Shown: piece after piece, positions 22,630 through 31,280 of the stretch
How positions within the stretch are numbered: the first letter of the stretch is position 1
How the letters are laid out: every line of letters begins with the position of its first letter
Assembly: GCF_019263585.2 (NCBI RefSeq)
Contig: NZ_JADQDF010000001.1
Coordinates: 5,156,501-5,220,500, forward strand
DNA from: Pseudonocardia oceani
GTDB taxonomy: Bacteria; Actinomycetota; Actinomycetes; Mycobacteriales; Pseudonocardiaceae
Reading direction: 5' to 3'
DNA length: 64,000 bases
The notes under the pieces: generated by a model
The model's input: the letters and a program-made list of their open reading frames with translations, nothing else
The model's database searches: none
What the model was told of the DNA's origin: nothing
Made by a program: the position numbers and the translations under genes

Positions 22630-24190
22630 CCGGGTCGGCTCCCACCGGGCGCCGGGCGAGCCCCAACGGGTCGGGCCGCAGCAGCGACACCGCGGCCAGC
22701 GCCGAGAGCACCGCGCCGATGCCCAGGACCGCCAGGTCGTAGAGCGCGGCCTCGCCGTCGGGGTAGTAGACGATCATCAGCCACAGCGAGAAGAAGACGA
22801 GCACCTGCAGCGCGCGCGGCGTCCAGTCGACCATCGCCAGCAGCGCCATGCCCCAGCTGACGTACCAGGGCAGCGTGGTGGGGGAGAGCAGCGCGACGGC
22901 CAGCAGCACGATGCCGGCGCGGCGCAGCGCGTCGGGGCCGCCGTCGCGCGCGGCCCACCACTGGCGCACGGCGATGACCAGCAGGATCAGGGCGCCGATC
23001 GCCCGGCCCACGTTGACGAACGGCTGCATCGACACGGGCCCGAAGATGCTGACGATCGAGTGCACGAGCTGGCCCGCGCCGGTGGGCAGCGACATCCAGT
23101 TGACGATCATCGACGGGGCGCTCAGCGCCGGCAGCCAGCCCAGCCCGACACCGGCCGCGACGGTGCACAGCGCGAACACCGGCACGAAGATCGCGATGCC
23201 GTAGGCGGTGGCGCGCAGCGTGCGCACGAGCACCGACCCGGCCATCGTGCCCGCCCAGACCAGTACCAGGAACGGCAGCGCGACGCCCGCGCTGGCCTTG
23301 ACCGCCATCGCCAGGGTGGCGAGCACGATGCCCCACGCGTGCTGCCCGCGCAGCGCCGACAGCGCGGCCGTGGCCAGCAGGCCCATGACGAGCAGGTCGT
23401 TGTGGCCGCCGCCGACCATGTGGATCACCATGACGGGGTTGGCGACGACGATCCACAGCGCGAGCGCGGGCCGCCCGCCCATCCGCCGCGACAGCTCGGG
23501 CAGCGCCCGGACCAGCAGCACCAGCCCCACGACGAGCGCGAGGCGCATGAGCACGACGCCGAGGATGATCTGGTCGCCCGCGAGCCACGCGACGGACTTG
23601 GCGTAGAGGATGAACAGCGGGCCGTAGGGCGCCGGGGTGTCCTGCCAGAAGTAGTGGACGTTGTCGGTGAAGATCCCCGGCAGCGCCTCGGGCCCGACGG
23701 CGTACGGGTCGAACCCGTGCAGCGGCAGCGCGCCCTGGGCGAGGTAGCTGAAGACGTCGCGGGTGAACAGCGGTGGCGCCACCAGCATCGGCAGCAGCCA
23801 CGCCGTGGCCGTGGTGAGCACCGCGCGGCCGCCGACGCGGCGCGCCAGCACCTCGCGGCCCAGCCGGACCCAGGCCCAGGCCAGCAGGCCGACGCCGAGG
23901 TAGATCAGGGAGTTGGCGATCTCGCGGCCGTGGCCGTAGCGCCAGAAGCCGAGCGGCGAGTTCGTCAGCAGGGGGTCGTCGACGAGGACGCCGCCCGCGC
24001 CGAAGCCGCCGAGCACCATGAGCAGCGACGCGACCACCCCGAGCACCAGCGGACCGCGGGGCGGCGACCCCAGGCGGGCACGCCGGGCGGACGCCCGCGA
24101 CGTGCTGCCGGCGGGCGCCGTGACGGCCCGATCGGGGGACTCCGACCGGTCGACGGGGGAGGAGGGCTGCGCGGTCATGGCGCGGACCAT
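22619..24190 (-). CDS. mptA: GT-C polyprenol-phosphate-mannose mannosyltransferase, MptA-like
   Basis: About 523 residues with a dozen or so membrane helices. The loop LFTRDVFSYLAQGALPLHGFD holds the acidic GT-C motif near the first extracytoplasmic loop, and FWQDTPAPYGPLFILYAKSV follows. The M. tuberculosis orthologue MptA (Rv2174) extends the alpha-1,6-mannan core of lipomannan from decaprenyl-phosphomannose; it sits beside idsA2 there as well. Two in-frame ATGs (24190, 24178) compete; 24190 has GGGCGG about ten nt upstream. The gene begins 17 bp after crtI ends and overlaps crtB, so four genes form one operon. Confidence 0.88.
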   Translation of the reverse strand: MVRAMTAQPSSPVDRSESPDRAVTAPAGSTSRASARRARLGSPPRGPLVLGVVASLLMVLGGFGAGGVLVDDPLLTNSPLGFWRYGHGREIANSLIYLGVGLLAWAWVRLGREVLARRVGGRAVLTTATAWLLPMLVAPPLFTRDVFSYLAQGALPLHGFDPYAVGPEALPGIFTDNVHYFWQDTPAPYGPLFILYAKSVAWLAGDQIILGVVLMRLALVVGLVLLVRALPELSRRMGGRPALALWIVVANPVMVIHMVGGGHNDLLVMGLLATAALSALRGQHAWGIVLATLAMAVKASAGVALPFLVLVWAGTMAGSVLVRTLRATAYGIAIFVPVFALCTVAAGVGLGWLPALSAPSMIVNWMSLPTGAGQLVHSIVSIFGPVSMQPFVNVGRAIGALILLVIAVRQWWAARDGGPDALRRAGIVLLAVALLSPTTLPWYVSWGMALLAMVDWTPRALQVLVFFSLWLMIVYYPDGEAALYDLAVLGIGAVLSALAAVSLLRPDPLGLARRPVGADPVVR

Positions 24191-24206
24191 GCTGCCATGA
24201 CCGCCC

Positions 24207-25802
24207 TCAGCCGCCTGTCGGGACCCTGCGACCCCGCCCGGTCGCCGGGACGGGCCCGGTGATGCGCGCGGCGGCCAGCCGGCCCGAGAGCAGGACCGGC
24301 GGGATGCCGACCCCCGGGGTCGTGCCGCAGCCCGCCAGCACCACGTTCTCGTAGCCGCGGACGAGGTTGCGCGGCCGGAACGGGCCGGTCTGCGCGAACG
24401 TGTGCGCGGCGGAGAACGGGGTGCCCGCGGCCATCCCCTGGGCGGCCCAGTCGGCCGGTGTGACCAGGTGCGACACTTCGATGTCGCCCTCGATGCCGTC
24501 GAGCCCGGGGTGGTTCCGGGCCTCCAGGACGCCGAGGAGCTCGTCGCGGTAGGCCGGTCCGACGCGCTCCCAGTCGATCGGCCCCCCACGACCCTTCCGC
24601 CCAGCCAGGTTCGGGCACGGGGCCAGCACGAACAGCAGGTCGCGCCCGTCGGGGGCGAGCGACGGGTCGGTCGCCGTCGGGCGCGTGATGAGCAGTGACG
24701 GATCAGTCATCAACCGGCCGTCGTCGATGATCTCGCGGAACGTCTCGCGCCACTTCTCCCCGAAGGAGATGGTGTGGTGCGCCGCCCCGCCCTCGTCCCG
24801 CCCACCCCGGGCGGTGCGCAGCCCGGCGTGCAGGACGACGGCGCTGGGGGAGTAGCGCAGCGGCACGACGCGCCGGGGCGCGCGGCCGAGCAGGTCGTGC
24901 ACGACGGGCAGGTCCGGCGTGAGGACGAACGAGTCGGCGGCGGTGCGCTCCGATGCGCTGAGCGGGTCGTCGGTGGCGCGGTGGCGGACGGCGGTGACGC
25001 GCCCCGCGCCGCGCTCCAGGCCGGTGACGGTGCGCCCGTAGAGGATCTCCGCCCCGGCGGCGACGGCGGCGTCGGCCAGGGCCTGCCCGACCGCGCGCAT
25101 GCCGCCCTTCGGGAAGTAGACGCCCGCGATGGTGTCCATGTAGGCGATCACGCCGTAGGCGCCCAGCGCGGTCTGCGGCGGCACGCCGGCGTAGAGGGCC
25201 TGGAACGAGAAGATGCGCTGGAGCCGCTCGTCGGGCAGGAAGCCCTCGACGCGCGGGCCCAGGCGCCCGAAGCCGCCGAGCGCGGCCAGGCGCACGAGGT
25301 CCGGGCCGAGCAGGTCGAGCGGCGAGTCGAAGTTGGCGCCGATGAACGTGTCGATCTCGGCCCGGTAGAGCTTGCCCAGCCACTCGCGCATGCGGACGTA
25401 GCCCGCCGCCGCGTCGGGGCCGCAGACGGCGCGGACCTCGGTCTCCATCGCCCCGGCGTCGGTGTGGACGTCGATGGTGGAGCCGTCGGCGAAGTGGGTG
25501 CGGTAGGCCGGGTCGAGCTCGACGAGGTCGAGCCGCTCCGACACCTTCTCCCCGACGGCGCCGAGCGCCTCGTCGAGCAGGTCGGGCATGGTCAGGACGG
25601 TGGGGCCGGTGTCGACCCGGTAGGTGCCGTCGGCCGTCTGCAGGTCGAGGCGCCCGGCCCGGCCGCCGGGGTGCTCGCCCCGCTCGACGATCGTGACGCG
25701 GCGCCCCGCGCCGAGCAGGTGCAGCGCCGTGGTGAGGCCGGCGAAGCCCGCCCCGACGACGATGACGTGATCGGTGGGGCCGGTGACGGTGCGCAGCCTC
25801 AT
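24207..25802 (-). CDS. crtI: Phytoene desaturase, CrtI type
   Basis: 531 residues. The FAD dinucleotide fold opens VIVVGAGFAGLTTALHLL and ends in the CrtI hallmark ERGEHPGGRAG. The internal VYFPKGGMRAVGQALADAA and C-terminal NVVLAGCGTTPGVGIPPVLLSG are family signatures. It should desaturate phytoene, probably to lycopene. ATG at 25802 overlaps the stop of the prenyl synthase (ATGA). No cyclase or hydroxylase gene lies near, so the final pigment is unknown. Confidence 0.92.
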   Translation of the reverse strand: MRLRTVTGPTDHVIVVGAGFAGLTTALHLLGAGRRVTIVERGEHPGGRAGRLDLQTADGTYRVDTGPTVLTMPDLLDEALGAVGEKVSERLDLVELDPAYRTHFADGSTIDVHTDAGAMETEVRAVCGPDAAAGYVRMREWLGKLYRAEIDTFIGANFDSPLDLLGPDLVRLAALGGFGRLGPRVEGFLPDERLQRIFSFQALYAGVPPQTALGAYGVIAYMDTIAGVYFPKGGMRAVGQALADAAVAAGAEILYGRTVTGLERGAGRVTAVRHRATDDPLSASERTAADSFVLTPDLPVVHDLLGRAPRRVVPLRYSPSAVVLHAGLRTARGGRDEGGAAHHTISFGEKWRETFREIIDDGRLMTDPSLLITRPTATDPSLAPDGRDLLFVLAPCPNLAGRKGRGGPIDWERVGPAYRDELLGVLEARNHPGLDGIEGDIEVSHLVTPADWAAQGMAAGTPFSAAHTFAQTGPFRPRNLVRGYENVVLAGCGTTPGVGIPPVLLSGRLAAARITGPVPATGRGRRVPTGG

Positions 25803-26908
25803 CGCCGCCTCCGGGTTGCCGCGACGGCGAGGTCGGACAGCCGCGAGGCCGCCGGCTCGTCGATGTCGGCGGTGCTCAGCGCGTCGAGGGCGGAGCCGGT
25901 CATCGCCGCGATGCGCTGCTCGACGGCCTGCTCGGCGCCGAGGTCGACGAGCAGGCCGCGCACGCGGTCGACGCCGTCGGCGTCGAGGTCGGGGTCGCCG
26001 AGCGCGGACTCGATCGCGGCCGCCGACGCCCGGGAGCCCTGCTCGGCGGCACGCTCCAGCGCCAGCGCGAGCAGCAGCGTCCGCTTGCCCTCGCGCAGGT
26101 CGTCGCCCGCTGGCTTGCCGGTGACGGCCGGGTCGCCGAAGACGCCGAGCAGGTCGTCGCGCAGCTGGAAGGCGATGCCGATGTCGGCGCCGAAGCGGCG
26201 GTAGCAGGAGATCAGCTCGGGGGAGGCGTCGGCGATGGCGGCGCCCAGGTGCAGCGGCCGCTCGACGGTGTAGGCGGCGGTCTTGTAGCGGTCGACCTGC
26301 AGCGCGGCGCGCGGGCTCGTGTCGCCGGTGGACTGGTGCAGCACGTCGAGGTACTGCCCGCCGAGCACCTCGGTGCGCATGGCCTCCCACGGCGCGGCGG
26401 CGCGGCGGATCGCCTCGACCGGCAGCGCGGAGGAGCGGAACAGGTCGTCGGCCCAGACGAGGGCGAGGTCACCGAGCAGGATCGCGGCGGCGGCGCCGAA
26501 GCGCGCCGGGCGGCCCTGCCAGCCGGCCTCGGCGTGGCGCCGGGCGAAGTCGACGTGCACGGTGGGGCGGCCGCGGCGGGTGGCCGAGGCGTCCATCAGG
26601 TCGTCGTGCACGAGCGCGCAGGCCTGGATCAGCTCGAGCGCGCTGATCGCCTCCAGCACGCCGGCGGCGTGCGGGTCGTCCGGGCTGCCGCCCGCGCCGC
26701 GCCACCCCCACCAGGCGAACGTCGGGCGCAGGCGCTTGCCCCCGCTCAGGACGAAGTCGGTGAGCGCGGCGGTGGCCGTGCCGAACGCGGGGTCGATGGC
26801 GGCCGTGTCGACGCCCCGGCGCTCCAGGTAGGACGCCAGCACCTCCTCCACGGCGTCGGACAGCTCGTCGTCGGCGGCCCGGAGGCGCTCCGGGGCGGTG
26901 CGGGTCAC
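25799..26908 (-). CDS. idsA: Polyprenyl (geranylgeranyl) diphosphate synthase
   Basis: 369 residues of the trans-prenyltransferase fold. SGGKRLRPTFAWWG binds IPP, the first Asp-rich motif is LVHDDLMDASATRRG, and the second is FQLRDDLLGVFGD. The length and motifs match IdsA2 (Rv2173) and CrtE. In this operon it supplies GGPP to crtB and possibly lipid carriers. GTG at 26908 follows a GC-rich gap shared with metF. No clear ribosome-binding site was seen. Confidence 0.9.
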   Translation of the reverse strand: MTRTAPERLRAADDELSDAVEEVLASYLERRGVDTAAIDPAFGTATAALTDFVLSGGKRLRPTFAWWGWRGAGGSPDDPHAAGVLEAISALELIQACALVHDDLMDASATRRGRPTVHVDFARRHAEAGWQGRPARFGAAAAILLGDLALVWADDLFRSSALPVEAIRRAAAPWEAMRTEVLGGQYLDVLHQSTGDTSPRAALQVDRYKTAAYTVERPLHLGAAIADASPELISCYRRFGADIGIAFQLRDDLLGVFGDPAVTGKPAGDDLREGKRTLLLALALERAAEQGSRASAAAIESALGDPDLDADGVDRVRGLLVDLGAEQAVEQRIAAMTGSALDALSTADIDEPAASRLSDLAVAATRRRR

Positions 26909-27037
26909 GAGGACGCCGGGCGGAGTGACGGTCGGGGAGGCACCTGACGAGGGTAGCGGCGGCGCCGCACGTCGGCGCGGTGGCCGAGGGGCCCCGTAGG
27001 CTCACCCCGCACGGACCACATCCGAGGAGACCATCCG

Positions 27038-27931
27038 ATGAAGATCACGGACCGGATCGGCGGCGACCAGCCGGTGTTCTCGGTGGAGTTCATGCCGCCC
27101 AAGGACGACGCGGGCGAGGCGGAGCTGTGGAGGGCCATCCGCCGGCTCGAGCCGCTCGACCCGGCGTTCGCCTCGGTCACCTACGGCGCGGGAGGGTCGA
27201 GCCGCGACCGCACCGTCCGCACCACCGGTCGGATCGCGTCGGACACCACGCTCGTCGCCATGGCGCACCTGACGGCCGTCTCGCACTCGGTGGCGGAGCT
27301 GCGCCACGTCATCGGCGAGTACGCCGCCGCCGGCATCCGCAACGTCCTCGCGGTGCGCGGCGACCCCCCCGGCGACCCGCTGGGCGAGTGGGTCGCCCAC
27401 CCCGAGGGCCTGATGTACGCCGACGAGCTCGTCTCGCTGGTGCGCAGCCTGGGCGACTTCTGCGTCGGCGTGGCCGCCTTCCCCTACGGCCACCCGCGCT
27501 CGCCCGACGAGGACTCCGACCTGCAGCGGCTCGTCGCCAAGGTCCGGGCGGGGGCCGACTTCGCGATCACCCAGCTGTTCCTGGAGCCCGACGGCTTCCT
27601 GCGGCTGCGCGACCGGCTGGCCGCCGCGGGCTGCGAGGTCCCGCTGCTGCCGGGGATCATGCCGCTGACGACGATGCGCACGCTGCACCGCGGGCCGGAG
27701 CTCTCCGGCGCGCCGCTGCCCCCCGGCCTCGCCGAGGGCCTGGAGCGCTACGCCGACGACCCGAAGGCGTTCCGCGAGGCGGGCATGGACCTCACCACCG
27801 AGCTGTGCGCGCGGCTGCTGGCCGAGGGCGTCGGCGGGCTGCACTTCTACACGTTCAACCGCTCCACGGCCACGACCGAGCTCGTGCAGCGGCTGGGCCT
27901 GGGGGCGCGGCGCCGGGCCGTCGTGGCCTGA
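27038..27931 (+). CDS. metF: 5,10-methylenetetrahydrofolate reductase
   Basis: 297 residues, a TIM barrel of MetF type: VFSVEFMPPKDDAGEAELW with the catalytic Glu, FASVTYGAGGSSRDRT, NVLAVRGDPPGDP, and FAITQLFLEPDGFLRLRD. It reduces methylene-THF to methyl-THF for methionine synthesis, using FAD. TAGGCT at 26997-27002 is the probable -10, followed by a short leader with CGAGGAGA before the ATG. The position matches Rv2172c of M. tuberculosis. Confidence 0.92.
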   Translation: MKITDRIGGDQPVFSVEFMPPKDDAGEAELWRAIRRLEPLDPAFASVTYGAGGSSRDRTVRTTGRIASDTTLVAMAHLTAVSHSVAELRHVIGEYAAAGIRNVLAVRGDPPGDPLGEWVAHPEGLMYADELVSLVRSLGDFCVGVAAFPYGHPRSPDEDSDLQRLVAKVRAGADFAITQLFLEPDGFLRLRDRLAAAGCEVPLLPGIMPLTTMRTLHRGPELSGAPLPPGLAEGLERYADDPKAFREAGMDLTTELCARLLAEGVGGLHFYTFNRSTATTELVQRLGLGARRRAVVA

Positions 27932-27946
27932 GCCGCCCCGGCTCGC

Positions 27947-28603
27947 TCAGCCCTGGCGCACGGGTGGGTTGCGCGTGCGGTGCGCGGCCAGCACGACGGC
28001 GGCCGCGGCCAGCGCCACCACGAGGAACAGCCCGAGGCTCCAGTTGAACGGCGAAGGCGCGCCGGGGTCGTCGAAGGCCACGACTGCCTCGATGTCGCCG
28101 ACCTCGCCCGCCTCGAAGACCCAGCTGACCTCGCCGGAGTCGGCGTCGCCGTTGGCGTCGAGCACCTGGCCGGGGAAGGCGATCTTGAGCTGGAAGTCGG
28201 CGCGGTCGACGTCGACGGTGGTGAGGTCGACCGAGCCGTTGACGACCACCCGGTTGCCCGCCCGGCGCAGCTCCAGGCGGACCTTCTCCCCGGGCGGCCC
28301 CGCGGCCGTGATCAGCTCGCTCACCTGCGCGAACGAGAGGTCGGAGAACCGCACCAGCGAGCCGGTGTAGCCCTCCTGGCGGTACGAGCCGACGTCGACC
28401 TGCGCCTCGAGGTCGTCGGGGAGCGTGAGCACCGGCCCCGGGTCCTCGGGGCCGGTCTCGGGCGTGGCGAGGACGATCTGGCCGCGCACCGTGTCGTCGG
28501 GCTGCACGGCCAGGGCGGCCTGCACGCGCGCGCACCCGGACAGGGCCAGCAGCGCGAGGACCAGGACGAGCAGCAGCGCGGGCCGGCGGCGCGGGGACGG
28601 CAT
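27947..28603 (-). CDS. lppM: LppM-like lipoprotein
   Basis: 218 residues. A signal peptide with lipobox LLALSGC puts the lipidated Cys near residue 24. The body (QIVLATPETGPEDPG, DLEAQVDVGSYRQEGYTGSLV) is a beta-rich domain, and one C-terminal helix (SLGLFLVVALAAAAVVLAAH) ends in basic residues. This anchor at both ends matches LppM (Rv2171), linked in M. tuberculosis to phagocytosis and proposed to bind PIM-type lipids. ATG at 28603. It is convergent to metF with a 15-bp gap. Confidence 0.88.
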   Translation of the reverse strand: MPSPRRRPALLLVLVLALLALSGCARVQAALAVQPDDTVRGQIVLATPETGPEDPGPVLTLPDDLEAQVDVGSYRQEGYTGSLVRFSDLSFAQVSELITAAGPPGEKVRLELRRAGNRVVVNGSVDLTTVDVDRADFQLKIAFPGQVLDANGDADSGEVSWVFEAGEVGDIEAVVAFDDPGAPSPFNWSLGLFLVVALAAAAVVLAAHRTRNPPVRQG

Positions 28604-28632
28604 CGCGCCATCGTGCCATCCGGGTGCGGGCG

Positions 28633-29211
28633 TCACCTCGGGGGCGCGGGCGGCAGCGGCAGGTCGCGGCCCAGGACGGCGAACGGGCGGGCGTCGCCGG
28701 TGAAGCGGTGGTGGCGCAGGACGTCGGCGAAGCCCAGGCGGCGGTAGAGCAGCCAGGCCCGGTTGGTGGGGCCGTCGCCGTTCTCGGGCGTCGAGAGCAG
28801 GACCCGCCGGGCGGTCGCGCCGCCGAGCAGCGTGCGGAGCAGCCCCTCGCCGAGCCCGCCGCCCTGGGTGTCGGGGTGCACGTGGAGCTCGGTGAGCTCG
28901 AAGTAGTCCTCGAGCCAGAACCGCTCCCGCGGGCGGGGGCGCAGGCCGCGGGAGACCTCCTCGAACCACCACTGGCCGGGCGCGCCGGTGTAGCCGTAGG
29001 CGACGCCGAGCAGCCGGCCCGCGTCGTCGACGCAGCCCACGGCGCGCCAGCCCGGACGGCGGACGTGGTCGAGCCACAGCGTTCGGCGGTGCCGTGCGGT
29101 GCTCGGCGGGTAGCCCATCGCGGCGACATACACGGCCAGCGCGTCGTCGACGCGCGCGGCGAGGTCGGACGGGCCCCACTCCACGATGTGCCGGGCCGGT
29201 GCGGTGGTCAC
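28633..29211 (-). CDS. GNAT-family N-acetyltransferase (Rv2170-like)
   Basis: 192 residues. The acetyl-CoA site is in YFELTELHVHPDTQGGGLGEGLLR (Q/RxxGxG/A), with LLYRRLGFADVLRH as the last strand. In M. tuberculosis Rv2170 has been proposed to acetylate metabolic enzymes. The substrate here is not known. GTG at 29211 begins 7 nt after a tiny ORF that starts inside a perfect LexA box, so SOS control of this gene is possible. The lppM gene lies 29 bp downstream on the same strand. Confidence 0.85.
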   Translation of the reverse strand: MTTAPARHIVEWGPSDLAARVDDALAVYVAAMGYPPSTARHRRTLWLDHVRRPGWRAVGCVDDAGRLLGVAYGYTGAPGQWWFEEVSRGLRPRPRERFWLEDYFELTELHVHPDTQGGGLGEGLLRTLLGGATARRVLLSTPENGDGPTNRAWLLYRRLGFADVLRHHRFTGDARPFAVLGRDLPLPPAPPR

Positions 29212-29218
29212 CGCGCCA

Positions 29219-29320
29219 TCACACCACGTCGGCGGCGTCCCGTCCTGCCGCGCGTGCGGCGACTTGACGCGCGGGCGGCGGGAGGTTGTACTGGAGGGGG
29301 TCGAACATGTGTTCGATCAT
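29219..29320 (-). CDS. Possible 33-residue leader ORF starting in the LexA box
   Basis: ATG at 29320 opens MIEHMFDPLQYNLPPPARQV and ends at TGA 7 nt before the GNAT start. The first seven codons are the LexA palindrome itself, which would produce MFD/MCS-type starts in either direction by chance. No ribosome-binding site was seen. It is reported because of its position; it may be spurious. Confidence 0.2.
   Translation of the reverse strand: MIEHMFDPLQYNLPPPARQVAARAAGRDAADVV
29301..29316. promoter_or_regulatory. Perfect LexA (SOS) box
   Basis: TCGAACATGTGTTCGA is an exact match to TCGAAC-N4-GTTCGA and is fully palindromic. It lies between the divergent GNAT gene (start 29211) and the DUF6504 gene (start 29440) and can serve both. 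Confidence 0.85.
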
Positions 29321-29439
29321 CGGTGGGCCCGGCGGCGGGGTGGGGGAAGCACCCGGCCGCCGGGCCGACCGGAGCGGCCGGAGCCCAGACCGGCCGTGCA
29401 CGGTGCCGGTCGGAACAGGCCGGTCGGGAGGAGTGCAGC

Positions 29440-29757
29440 GTGAGTGCCTTCAGCCGGGTGTTCCGTTCGCGGGAGCCCACACCCGTCCAGGTGCGCTGGT
29501 TGGACGGGGAACCCGTCGAGTTCCAGCGCAGGCCGTCGCGGCGGGGGCCGCGCTACCTGATCGTCGACGTCCGGGAGCGGTGGATCGAGCAGTCGCCGTG
29601 GCCGTTCCCCTCACCCATGCCCGTCGGGGGCGACCGGTTGCGGTGCTGGCGGGTCGAGGCCCGCTCGGCCGACGAGCCCGACGTCCCCGGCCGCGAGTTC
29701 GTGCTGCGGATGCGCGCGGGCCCCGGTGTGTGGGACCTCGTCCGGGTCCCGGAATGA
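29440..29757 (+). CDS. DUF6504-family small protein
   Basis: 105 residues. VQVRWLDGEPVEFQRRP and YLIVDVRERWIEQSPWP are the recognisable core, a small beta-barrel-like domain with conserved Trp, ending with VLRMRAGPGVWDLVRV. From memory, members are often next to imuB/dnaE2 translesion genes in actinomycetes, which fits the LexA box upstream. GTG at 29440 has GGGAGGAGTGCAGC before it. Function is unknown. Confidence 0.72.
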   Translation: MSAFSRVFRSREPTPVQVRWLDGEPVEFQRRPSRRGPRYLIVDVRERWIEQSPWPFPSPMPVGGDRLRCWRVEARSADEPDVPGREFVLRMRAGPGVWDLVRVPE

Positions 29758-29778
29758 CCACCGGTCGGCGCGGGTTGT

Positions 29779-29794
29779 CCGAACAGGTGTTCGT
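29779..29794. promoter_or_regulatory. LexA-like box before the HEPN gene
   Basis: CCGAACAGGTGTTCGT keeps the core CGAAC-N4-GTTCG perfectly and differs from consensus only at both outer bases. It lies 22 nt before the ATG at 29816, and between the DUF6504 stop and the HEPN start. Confidence 0.65.
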
Positions 29795-29815
29795 GCAGGA
29801 ACAGGGAGGTGTCCG

Positions 29816-30232
29816 ATGACGATCACGACGGACCGACCGGTGCCCGCCCCGCGCCCGGCCCCGGTCTCCCGCGCGGCACTGGCCCTGCTGCGGCAGGCCG
29901 CCGACGGGCTCGCCGAGGCCCACCGCGAGTCCGACCCCCTCCGGCGCTACCCGGCCGCCTACCTGGCCGCGCTGCGCGCCGGGGCCGCGGTCCTGGCCGT
30001 CCGGGCCGCCCCGCAGCCCCGCCGCGGCGCGCCCCGCGCCGTGTGGGACATCCTCGCCACCGTGGCGCCCGAGCTGGGGGAGTGGGCGGCGTTCTTCGCC
30101 TCCTGCTCCGCCACCCGGGCCGCGGCCGAGGCGGGCATCGCCCGCCTGGTCGACCAGCGCTCGGCCGACGACCTGCTGCGGCAGGCCGAGCAGTTCGTGG
30201 GGATGGTGACGGAGACGGTGCGGTTGCGCTGA
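29816..30232 (+). CDS. SAV_6107-family HEPN protein
   Basis: 138 residues, all helical: SRAALALLRQAADGLAEAHRE, then YPAAYLAALRAGAAVLAVRA, then VAPELGEWAAFFASCSATRA and SADDLLRQAEQFVGMVTETV. This is the HEPN four-helix layout. The RX4-6H nuclease motif is not evident, so catalytic activity is doubtful. A GGAGGTGTCCG ribosome-binding site precedes the ATG. The LexA-like box suggests SOS induction together with the DUF6504 gene. Members are often found beside translesion-synthesis genes, but none are here. Confidence 0.75.
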   Translation: MTITTDRPVPAPRPAPVSRAALALLRQAADGLAEAHRESDPLRRYPAAYLAALRAGAAVLAVRAAPQPRRGAPRAVWDILATVAPELGEWAAFFASCSATRAAAEAGIARLVDQRSADDLLRQAEQFVGMVTETVRLR

Positions 30233-30388
30233 CCTGTCCGGCCGGTCGCGGCGGTCAAGGGCTCGTGGTGAGTGCGCAGGCCGGGTGCTGCTGGCGATCG
30301 GGAACCATGATCGTCGGGAGTGTGACGTCGCGGCCGTCGTAGCGACCCTGCCGGCGCGGTCCTGGCGATCGAGGTCGAGGCGGGGCCG
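30233..30388. other. Gap between convergent HEPN and ParA genes
   Basis: 156 bp without a credible gene. It contains a repeated CTGGCGATCG (near 30290 and 30363) and a short GTCGC/GCGAC inverted repeat near 30325-30345. No terminator-like hairpin with long arms is seen. Confidence 0.35.
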
Positions 30389-31237
30389 TCAGCGGGTGGG
30401 GGGTGGGGCCGTCGCCGTCCGCGGCCGCCGCTCACTCCGCAGCACCCGTCCCAGCAGGGTGGTGAAGACCGCCGACACCTCGCGGGCACCGGGGGTGTCC
30501 CAGCTCTGGATCGGCACGCAGGCGCCCTGGGCCTGCTGCACGGCCGACCGGTCGGGCAGGACGCCGCTGAACACCAGGGGTCCGAACAGCTCCCGCAGCT
30601 CGGCCACCCGGAACTCGTGCTCGGCGTTGCGGGGGCGTACGCGGTTGATGAGGACGCCGAGCGGCTGGAGGTCGGGGTTGCCGCGCTGGCGCTCGGTCTG
30701 CACGGCGTCGAAGGCCCGCTGGACGCCGGACACGGCGAACATCGTGGGGTCGGTCACCAGCACCGCGCGGTGGGCGGCGGCCAGGGCACTGCGGGTGAGC
30801 TGGCCCAACGACGGCGGGCAGTCGATCACGACGAGCCGGTAGGGGCCCAGGTCGTGCTCCTCCGCGTCGCCGGCGTCCTCGTCGTCGGCGTCGAGGAGCC
30901 GGCCCAGGGCGCGGGTGAGGCGGCTGAGCTGCTTCGCGCCGGGGTCGGGGTGGTTGTGGCGCTCGGTCTGCTCGGCGCCGACCATCACGTCGAGGCCCTC
31001 GCCCCAGCCGCTGGGGGCGATGGCGCGGCGGAGGACGGAGCGGCGCGGGTCGTCGAGGACGTCGGCGACGGTGGCGGTCGTGTCGCCCACGTCCAGGGCG
31101 ATGGTGGCGTTGGCCTGGGGGTCGAGGTCGACCAGCAGGGTGCGGACACCGTGCTGCTGGGCCGCCCCGGCCAGCCCGAGGGCGACCGTGGTCTTGCCCA
31201 CCCCACCCTTGAGGCTCAACGTGGCGACGACCTGCAC
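30389..31237 (-). CDS. Orphan ParA/Soj-family ATPase
   Basis: 282 residues. The deviant Walker A is SLKGGVGKTTVALGLA, then LLVDLDPQANATIALDV, and RLVVIDCPPSLGQLTRSAL is Walker B. ParA proteins position DNA or protein cargo on the nucleoid by ATP-driven dimerisation. No ParB gene or parS-like site was seen in the window, so its partner is unknown. GTG at 31237 is chosen because TAGGTT (31245-31250, minus strand) stands 7 nt upstream; the upstream TTG at 31246 would overlap that box. It is divergent from a methyltransferase. Confidence 0.85.
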   Translation of the reverse strand: MQVVATLSLKGGVGKTTVALGLAGAAQQHGVRTLLVDLDPQANATIALDVGDTTATVADVLDDPRRSVLRRAIAPSGWGEGLDVMVGAEQTERHNHPDPGAKQLSRLTRALGRLLDADDEDAGDAEEHDLGPYRLVVIDCPPSLGQLTRSALAAAHRAVLVTDPTMFAVSGVQRAFDAVQTERQRGNPDLQPLGVLINRVRPRNAEHEFRVAELRELFGPLVFSGVLPDRSAVQQAQGACVPIQSWDTPGAREVSAVFTTLLGRVLRSERRPRTATAPPPTR

Positions 31238-31280
31238 GGCGATCAACCTACCCGTCCGGGGTGCCCACTACGCTGCTGCC

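Noticed and set aside
30389..31237. Plasmid or prophage partition locus
   Set aside because: Only a ParA-like gene is present; no ParB, parS, replication or phage genes lie near.
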